Shown: one piece after another, positions 56,097 to 64,000 of the stretch
Position numbering within the stretch: the stretch's first letter is position 1
How the letters are laid out: each line of letters begins with the position of its first letter
From: Saccharicrinis sp963665705
GTDB lineage: Bacteria > Bacteroidota > Bacteroidia > Bacteroidales > Marinilabiliaceae
Direction of reading: 5' to 3'
DNA: 64,000 nt
NCBI GenBank assembly: GCA_963665705.1
Contig: OY762448.1
Location: forward strand, 186,001-250,000
The notes under the pieces: generated by a model
Database searches by the model: none
What the model was told of the DNA's origin: nothing
The model's input: the letters and a program-made list of their open reading frames with translations, nothing else
Position numbers and translations under genes: made by a program

Positions 56097-56130
56097 CAAA
56101 GAACACTATTTCCTTTTTTTAGCATTTCAA
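56097..56130 (+). other. 3' arm of the 16S processing stalk
   Basis: This spacer stretch is largely complementary to 54436-54480 in the leader: for example TAGCATTTCAA pairs with TTGAAATGC..CTA, TTTCCTTTTTTT with AAAAAAAGGAAA, and CAAAGAA with TTCTTTG. Together they would enclose 16S in an RNase III substrate. Confidence 0.7.
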
Positions 56131-56143
56131 AATTAATTGAGAC

Positions 56144-56217
56144 AGTCCTGTAGCTCAGTTGGTTAGAGCACTACACTGATAATGTAGGGGTCCGCAGTTC
56201 AAATCTGCGCAGGACTA
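56144..56217 (+). tRNA. tRNA-Ile (GAT)
   Basis: 74 bases. Acceptor AGTCCTG pairs with CAGGACT. The anticodon stem CTACA/TGTAG encloses the loop CTGATAA, so the anticodon is GAT. The 3' CCA is not encoded. It is the first of two tRNAs in the 16S-23S spacer. Confidence 0.96.
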
Positions 56218-56237
56218 CTTAAAAAATACAGGTAACT

Positions 56238-56311
56238 GGGGGATTAGCTCAGCTGGCTAGAGCGCCTGCCTTGCACGCAGGAGGTCATCGGTTCGACTCC
56301 GATATTCTCCA
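56238..56311 (+). tRNA. tRNA-Ala (TGC)
   Basis: 74 bases. Acceptor GGGGGAT pairs with ATTCTCC through two G-U pairs. The anticodon stem CCTGC/GCAGG encloses CTTGCAC, so the anticodon is TGC. CCA is not encoded. Confidence 0.96.
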
Positions 56312-56495
56312 CAAATAAAACATATTGAATTTTAAAGCTGTTACAATGGTGAGAGCTGATTTAATGTGTAAGAAATATTGGAAAGACTTTAAGATTATTA
56401 TAAAAAGATTTAAATAGAATAGAATTTATATCAGGAATCTGTAAGTCACATTGTCTAAAATACAGACAAAACGTACATTGACATATTGGCAATAA

Positions 56496-56507
56496 CAATC
56501 AAAATCA
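56496..56507 (+). other. 5' arm of the 23S processing stalk
   Basis: CAATCAAAATCA here is the exact reverse complement of TGATTTTGATTG at 59361-59372, past the 23S end. ACATT upstream and AATGT downstream can extend the pairing. A hairpin (56510-56545) separates this arm from 23S. Confidence 0.75.
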
Positions 56508-56548
56508 TAGGTTGGCTTTAATGCGAGAGCATAAAGCTAAACCAACAA

Positions 56549-59336
<2,788 letters not shown>

Positions 59337-59396
59337 AGTTGGGCGTTAAAGCATGACATGTGATTTTGATTGAGCTAATGTGTTAATAAAGATATT

Positions 59397-59503
<107 letters not shown>

Positions 59504-59512
59504 TTTTTAAAG

Positions 59513-59549
59513 AAAGAGCAATCGAATTTATTTTCGGTTGCTCTTTTTG
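59513..59549 (+). terminator. rRNA operon terminator
   Basis: A 14-bp stem (59513-59526 with 59533-59546, one G-U pair) has a 6-base loop and is followed by T residues, 10 bases past 5S. Confidence 0.88.
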
Positions 59550-59633
59550 CGTTTATACACTTTAAGTCAAAAGTTGAAAGTTGAATGTTCAGGGACGGAT
59601 CAAGGATAATATTTGGGTCTGAACAAAAAAAAG

Positions 59634-59745
59634 CCTGAAAGCCTATAACATCACAATAAGGAGGCAGTACCTCCGCAGAGTAGCTATGGCGCTCGCGGAT
59701 CGCCCCTTGTTATTGTCATAAGGAAAATATCAGACTGAAAGTCTG
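59634..59745. repeat. Cluster of hairpins, REP-like element
   Basis: Within about 110 bases there is GGAGG..CCTCC at 59660-59674 with a 5-base loop, CCGC..GCGG (59673-59676, 59695-59698), and an outer stem ACAATAA..TTATTGT (59653-59659, 59710-59716). A perfect CAGACT-GAA-AGTCTG hairpin lies at 59731-59745. The phrase CTGAAAGnCTnTAAC occurs on both sides (from 59635 and 59735). The centre is GC-rich in an AT-rich gap. It resembles REP elements that accompany RAYT transposases, but no such transposase is in the window. Confidence 0.55.
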
Positions 59746-59785
59746 TAACTGTTTCCCTTGTTCTTGATATAAAGGGTGAGTTTTT

Positions 59786-59822
59786 AAATAAAAAAAGGTT
59801 AACATTATTAATGTTAACCCTT
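59786..59822 (-). terminator. Terminator of the DEAD-box helicase gene
   Basis: A 10-bp perfect stem (GGTTAACATT 59797-59806 with AATGTTAACC 59810-59819) has a 3-base loop and is followed by a T-run on the minus strand, 12 bases past the stop codon. Confidence 0.85.
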
Positions 59823-59833
59823 TTCATATTCTA

Positions 59834-61081
59834 TTATTTCTTCTTTTTCTTTTTTGTTTTTTTCTTGTGATTCGAAACTAAATCATCATGTTCATTGATT
59901 AAGGTTTTCCAATCAGCATGACTCTCTGCCGAAAAGTCAATGGTATGAGAGTAATCTTCGTTATCTATTTCAAGTCTTTTAATAGGTTTTCCCAGAAAGC
60001 TTTCAATCTCTTTTAATATAGGTATCTCTTCTTTACTACAGAAAGAAACAGCATTACCTTTCTCTTTTCCTCTTCCGGTTCTACCAACTCGGTGAACATA
60101 ATTTTCTGATAGTTCAGGCATGTCATAATTTACAACATACTGAACACCGGGAATATCTATTCCGCGTGCACTCACATCTGTAGCAACAAGAATTTTTATT
60201 TCTCCTTTACGGAATAAATCGAGCACTTTCTTCCTTTCATCCTGCTCTTTGCCACCATGGATAAATTGAGCCTCTATTTGCATCCTTTCCATAGCTTTCT
60301 GCACTCTTTCAGCACGTACTTTAGTTCTTACGAATACCAAAACTTTTTTCTCAGCATTCTCTTTAATTAATCTTTCAAGAAAAAAGCGTTTATCATCCAT
60401 TTCAATGAAAGTAACAGAGTGATCAATGTTTCTAGCAACAGGATCCTTTGGCGAAACCTGAATTCTAATTGCATTATTAACTAGAGAATAAGCTAATTTT
60501 TTAATGGTTTCATTTATTGTAGCTGAGAAGAAGAGAGTTTGTCTTTTCTTTGGTAAATAGGTCATTAAATCTTTAATATCTTTGATAAAACCAAGGTCTA
60601 ACATCTGGTCAGCTTCATCTAATATCAAGATTTCAGTTCGATTTAGTTTTATAAAACCTCTACTAGCCAAATCAAACATTCTTCCTGGTGTTGCAATTAA
60701 GATGTCTATACCTTTTTCTAGTTTGGCAATTTGAGGGCCTTCTTCAACACCTCCAAAAACACAAAATGATTTTACGGATGTATGTTTACCTATTGATTCA
60801 AATACCTGATGAATTTGCATGGCTAATTCTCTGGTAGGAACCATTATTAAACATTTGATACCATCACCTCTTCTTTTTATTTTTTTTGTATGAAGAGTAT
60901 GAATTACTGGAATAGCAAATGCCGCTGTTTTTCCTGTTCCTGTTTGTGCTATAGCCAATACATCTTCACCTTTTAATATTGGAGGTATAGATTTAAACTG
61001 AATGTCTGTAGGTCTGCGGAAGTTTAATTTTGCTAAACTCTTTTTTATTTCGTTTGAAATGGAATAGTCTTCAAATTTCAT
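59834..61081 (-). CDS. DEAD-box RNA helicase, RhlE-like
   Basis: A 415-residue ATP-dependent RNA helicase for ribosome assembly or mRNA turnover, possibly in cold adaptation. All motifs are present: FRRPTDIQFKSIP (Q motif), AQTGTGKT (I), PTRELAMQI (Ia), TPGRMFDL (Ib), DEAD (II), SAT (III), VLVFVRTKVRAE (IV), ATDVSARGIDIP (V) and HRVGRTGR (VI). The C-terminus is a short Lys-rich tail (KKKTKKKKKK) likely to bind RNA. It faces the rRNA operon across the REP-like element. Confidence 0.95.
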   Translation of the reverse strand: MKFEDYSISNEIKKSLAKLNFRRPTDIQFKSIPPILKGEDVLAIAQTGTGKTAAFAIPVIHTLHTKKIKRRGDGIKCLIMVPTRELAMQIHQVFESIGKHTSVKSFCVFGGVEEGPQIAKLEKGIDILIATPGRMFDLASRGFIKLNRTEILILDEADQMLDLGFIKDIKDLMTYLPKKRQTLFFSATINETIKKLAYSLVNNAIRIQVSPKDPVARNIDHSVTFIEMDDKRFFLERLIKENAEKKVLVFVRTKVRAERVQKAMERMQIEAQFIHGGKEQDERKKVLDLFRKGEIKILVATDVSARGIDIPGVQYVVNYDMPELSENYVHRVGRTGRGKEKGNAVSFCSKEEIPILKEIESFLGKPIKRLEIDNEDYSHTIDFSAESHADWKTLINEHDDLVSNHKKKTKKKKKK

Positions 61082-61106
61082 TTTGTATCAATTGTGTTTG
61101 TGATGT

Positions 61107-61114
61107 CAAAGATA
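61107..61114 (-). promoter_or_regulatory. -7 promoter box of the DEAD-box helicase gene
   Basis: The minus strand reads TATCTTTG, an exact TAnnTTTG match, 25 bases ahead of the ATG. TTTT stands 20 bases upstream as a weak -33 box. Confidence 0.6.
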
Positions 61115-61248
61115 ATTCTAAATGCCTGCGTATGAAAATATAGTTTGATAATTGTTGAACAATTAGTTCAATGAATAATATAAATTAAAAAAATATATTT
61201 TTTCTCTTGTTAATCTTTTGTTTGATAAGAGATATTTGTAAATTGAAT

Positions 61249-61572
61249 ATGAAATTTAAAATCTTTTTAACGATGGAAAAGTGGGCAAGAAACTTTCAAT
61301 TGATTATAAATAAAAGAGATGCATTGCTTAATCAATTAAATAAGATTACTGGTAAGTTTTATACTTATCAAAACCTTAAGCATATTAATGCAAGTGATTT
61401 TCATACAACAGAAGAAAAAATTTTATTTGCTCAGTTGCAAAAATCAATCAAAGATTATAATGATGCTTTGGAAAACAGAGATCAATTAATGTTTGGTAAA
61501 TTTTTGGATAGTATCATTCATGAAGAAAAGCCTACAAAAGAGAGTCAAAATTGGTGTGCAAATCAGTATTGA
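61249..61572 (+). CDS. Small hypothetical protein
   Basis: 107 residues from the ATG at 61249. Starts at 61207 or 61273 (MEKWARNF) are also possible; the last removes a short hydrophobic head. The body is helical and charged (NFQLIINKRDALLNQLNKITGKFYTY), with a second helical half (EEKILFAQLQKSIKDYNDALENRDQLM). There is no signal peptide if the later start is used, and no recognised domain. It is convergent with the histidine kinase, their stops 2 bases apart. Confidence 0.6.
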   Translation: MKFKIFLTMEKWARNFQLIINKRDALLNQLNKITGKFYTYQNLKHINASDFHTTEEKILFAQLQKSIKDYNDALENRDQLMFGKFLDSIIHEEKPTKESQNWCANQY

Positions 61573-61574
61573 AA

Positions 61575-63041
61575 TTAATTTTGAGTAGGAAGTGAAATGG
61601 TAAATTTTGTTCCTTTATTAGTTTCACTTTCTACAGTTATACTTCCATGGTTAATATCTACCATCTCTTTACATAAAATTAGACCTAATCCTGTTCCTTT
61701 TTCATTATTTGTACCTGGAGATGATGTTGTTTTGTCTGGAGAGAATATGCTTTTAAGTTGTTTTTTAGACATTCCAACTCCTGAATCTGATAATTCAATA
61801 ATGCATTGATGGTCAGATTGGTATGCGTGAAATTTAACATCTCCATTTTCATGAGTGAATTTGATTGCATTTGATAATAAATTCCGAAGTATTGTTTCTG
61901 TCATTTGGTCGTCAACATAAGAATATAAATCCTTATCAGATGTTATTGTAATATTTATATTTTTTGCTTTCCAAGATTCTGATTGAAGATCAATAACATC
62001 TTCAATTTTTTGTTTAATATTTACATTGATTGGAACCGGATCTAACATGTTATTTTGTGATCTGCCCCAGTCCATTAGGTTTGTTAACATATTTAGTGCA
62101 TTATTTGCTGTTTTGTTTATAGCATAAATGCTTTCTAAAATGTTTTCTTTTTCTAAGTTATTAAAATCATGTATCAAATATTCAGTCAATGAACTCTGAA
62201 CACATAAAGGAGAGCGCAAATCATGCCCTATAATTGAAAATAGTTTGTTCTTTGTAGTAATTAGTTTTTCAAGACTGTTGTTCTGTTCTTGAATAACTTC
62301 CTTTTGAGAGTTTAGTTGCTCACTTAATTGTTGTTCAACAATTAAGCTTTGCATGGCCATTTCCTTTTTCTGGGTTTCTAAAGCCAATTTAATTTCAACC
62401 TCTCGTCTTTCGTTATTAGTGAGGTTTTGTTTTTCAACTAACCGGTTAATCATTTTCGGAATACTAAACATGAAATATCCCATTAAAAGAAAATATACAC
62501 TTCTGTATATTGCTCCTTCTGGACCAGCTGATGCAACTTGTGTAAATAGATAAGGATCTATATCCTGATATCTCATAAAGTAGATTATGTTAGAGCAGAT
62601 AACTACATAAATTGTAGTGAAAATAACTAATCTACCATCATATCTTAGAACAGAAAGCATGATCAATATTGCATATAAAAATAATGAAGGAGCTGTTGAT
62701 ACAGCAATCGGTTTAAAGAAGTAGGAATAATTAAAAATATGAGCAGATAATATTGTTACATCTATTGTTGACGATAAATATCTTATCCAGGAGGCATTAT
62801 CAAATCGCCTAAGTAATATGTTTATTATAGAATTATAAAATATATATACCAGAGCAAGAGATAAAGAAATGAATCCCCTATGAGTATTTCCTGAAAGAAA
62901 TATATAGCCTATTAAAACTATAACTGCTGCTACCAATACCCAACGAAATCTGCTTACTTCCTGCTCTCCCCAGGCAGCGTCTTCTTTTGATAGAAATGAA
63001 TGATATCTCATTAAAAATGAAGGATTAGATAATGTTATCAA
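61575..63041 (-). CDS. Orphan membrane sensor histidine kinase with coiled-coil linker
   Basis: 488 residues. Six hydrophobic segments fill about 33-200. A long coiled coil (about 200-262, ERREVEIKLALETQKKEMAM) leads to HisKA with phospho-acceptor His273 (IGHDLRSPL). The HATPase domain has NLLSNAIKFT, DSGVGM and GTGLGLILC. The overall plan matches the kinase at 41756-43135, although similarity in the sensor parts is low. No response regulator lies next to it. Confidence 0.88.
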   Translation of the reverse strand: MITLSNPSFLMRYHSFLSKEDAAWGEQEVSRFRWVLVAAVIVLIGYIFLSGNTHRGFISLSLALVYIFYNSIINILLRRFDNASWIRYLSSTIDVTILSAHIFNYSYFFKPIAVSTAPSLFLYAILIMLSVLRYDGRLVIFTTIYVVICSNIIYFMRYQDIDPYLFTQVASAGPEGAIYRSVYFLLMGYFMFSIPKMINRLVEKQNLTNNERREVEIKLALETQKKEMAMQSLIVEQQLSEQLNSQKEVIQEQNNSLEKLITTKNKLFSIIGHDLRSPLCVQSSLTEYLIHDFNNLEKENILESIYAINKTANNALNMLTNLMDWGRSQNNMLDPVPINVNIKQKIEDVIDLQSESWKAKNINITITSDKDLYSYVDDQMTETILRNLLSNAIKFTHENGDVKFHAYQSDHQCIIELSDSGVGMSKKQLKSIFSPDKTTSSPGTNNEKGTGLGLILCKEMVDINHGSITVESETNKGTKFTISLPTQN

Positions 63042-63239
63042 AAATATGTATATTTTTTATGATAAACAATACATATATCTATATATTATCAAGGATTTGA
63101 TGAGTCAATTTTATAATGGTCTTTATTGGCGTTCTTGCGTAATAGATAATGTTGGTTAGTTTATTTTGTATTAAAATAAATATTCAGATTCTTTAATTTA
63201 TTAAAAAGGATTACTTTCGCATTTAATAAGATATACAAG

Positions 63240-63968
63240 ATGAATTTAAAAAGCCAAGAAGACGAAAAAAGGAATAAAGAAATGAATCTTTCTTTTTATA
63301 AGGATGGATATACAATTGCTTCGAAAGAAATTACAGATTTTGAAAGCTTAACTCCTCTTTTTAAAGGAATGCAGACTCAATATTCCGCAATTAGTCAATT
63401 AACTCAATCTTTCGCTTTAAGGACTTATCAAGAAGGGAATCCAATCCAATGTGAAAATGGGTGTAGTTGGTGTTGTTATCAACCTGTATATATGACTACG
63501 CAGGAGGCGATTTTAATTTTTGAGTTTATTCATCAGGTGTTTGATGTTAATCAACGCGATAAGATATTTTCAAAGGCTCAAGCAAAATATAAATTGACTA
63601 AAGGATTAAAAGAAGAGAGAAAACAAAAAATAAAATTTGCATGCCCTTTTCTTATGGATGGGAGTTGTTCAATCTACTCAGTTCGTCCAATGGCATGCAG
63701 GATATATCTTTCTTCAGATAGAGCCTCTTGTAAAAAGAAATTTGATTCTCCCGGAGATGATACTATTATACCAGCGTTATATGATTTTGTTTTAAAAGCT
63801 GGTAAATATATGAACGAAGGATTTGTTGGATTTTTAAAAGGCAAAGGACGAAAGATGGAAGAGCTTACTATTGAGGAGTTTATTGTGAGGTTGTTTACTG
63901 ATAAGCAATTTATTCAGAATTGGTTAGTGGCTGATTACTGGGGTGAATCAGAAAGTAAAGATTCCTAA
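63240..63968 (+). CDS. YkgJ-type cysteine-cluster protein
   Basis: 242 residues. The metal-binding cluster reads CENGCSWCC near residues 76-84, followed by CPFLMDGSCSIYSVRPMACRIY, the CxxYxxRPxxCR signature of the YkgJ/Fli-B-like family, and a further Cys in RASCKKKF. It probably binds zinc or an iron-sulfur cluster. The function is unknown for nearly all members. TACTTTCG at 63212-63219, one mismatch from TAnnTTTG, is a possible -7 box 20 bases ahead of the start. Confidence 0.85.
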   Translation: MNLKSQEDEKRNKEMNLSFYKDGYTIASKEITDFESLTPLFKGMQTQYSAISQLTQSFALRTYQEGNPIQCENGCSWCCYQPVYMTTQEAILIFEFIHQVFDVNQRDKIFSKAQAKYKLTKGLKEERKQKIKFACPFLMDGSCSIYSVRPMACRIYLSSDRASCKKKFDSPGDDTIIPALYDFVLKAGKYMNEGFVGFLKGKGRKMEELTIEEFIVRLFTDKQFIQNWLVADYWGESESKDS

Positions 63969-64000
63969 ATTGAATAGGTAATTTGCACCTATTAAGGCAA

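Noticed and set aside
61575..63041. Possible two-component operon with the small gene at 61249
   Set aside because: The small gene is on the opposite strand, convergent, and has no receiver features.

Overview
The window reads as a chromosomal segment of a Bacteroidota (Bacteroidetes) bacterium, most likely in class Bacteroidia. The evidence is AT-rich DNA, the 16S rRNA signature GATGATACGCGAGG near position 55490, promoters of the TTTG / TAnnTTTG type, a SusC/SusD pair, an FtsZ ending in NPYLHDNVD, a PASTA-tailed FtsI, and a meso-diaminopimelate-type MurE. Order-level placement (Marinilabiliales-like) is only an impression. Most of the window is core genome; the unusual material is in the intergenic DNA and in a few enzymes with altered key residues.

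Layout. 1-2135: tail of an upstream gene, a terminator, and a long PurF-type amidophosphoribosyltransferase with its own promoter. 2131-13927 (all minus strand): a serine hydrolase, a flavin disulfide-reductase homologue that has lost both redox cysteines, a Lys/Glu-rich secreted protein next to a small lipoprotein, a bacteriohemerythrin, a DUF5916 outer-membrane protein, a large transglutaminase-like envelope protein, and an acyltransferase pair matching the glycine-lipid genes glsA/glsB. 13970-14216: what looks like the broken 3' end of an M16 peptidase gene, still followed by a terminator. 14311-30474: an MraZ-type operator and the full division and cell wall (dcw) cluster mraZ-rsmH-ftsL-ftsI-murE-mraY-murD-ftsW-murG-murC-ftsQ-ftsA-ftsZ, followed by a YqeY-like gene.

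30516-37131 (minus): coaX, a TPR protein, lptC, a CNNM/CBS membrane protein and a SurA/PpiD-like foldase, which together look like an envelope-biogenesis block. 37203-43135: an orphan receiver-PAS protein, mfd and an orphan histidine kinase. 43691-48472: an orphan SusC/SusD pair with a long upstream intergenic region. 49197-53646: aspartate kinase, a PepSY membrane protein, a lipoprotein, dihydroorotase (first metal-site His replaced by Gln) and a dolichyl-phosphate-mannose-synthase-like glycosyltransferase.

53743-59549: a GC-richer non-coding element, then a complete rRNA operon (promoter, 16S, tRNA-Ile, tRNA-Ala, 23S, 5S, terminator) whose RNase III-type processing stalks can be read in the spacers. 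59634-59745 holds a cluster of hairpins resembling a REP-type element. 59834-63968: a DEAD-box RNA helicase, a small unknown protein, another orphan histidine kinase and a YkgJ-type cysteine-cluster protein.

I found no CRISPR array, prophage, insertion sequence, transposase or recognisable defence system. The best candidates for something undescribed are the two structured intergenic elements, the cysteine-less disulfide-reductase homologue and the secreted Lys/Glu-rich protein pair.
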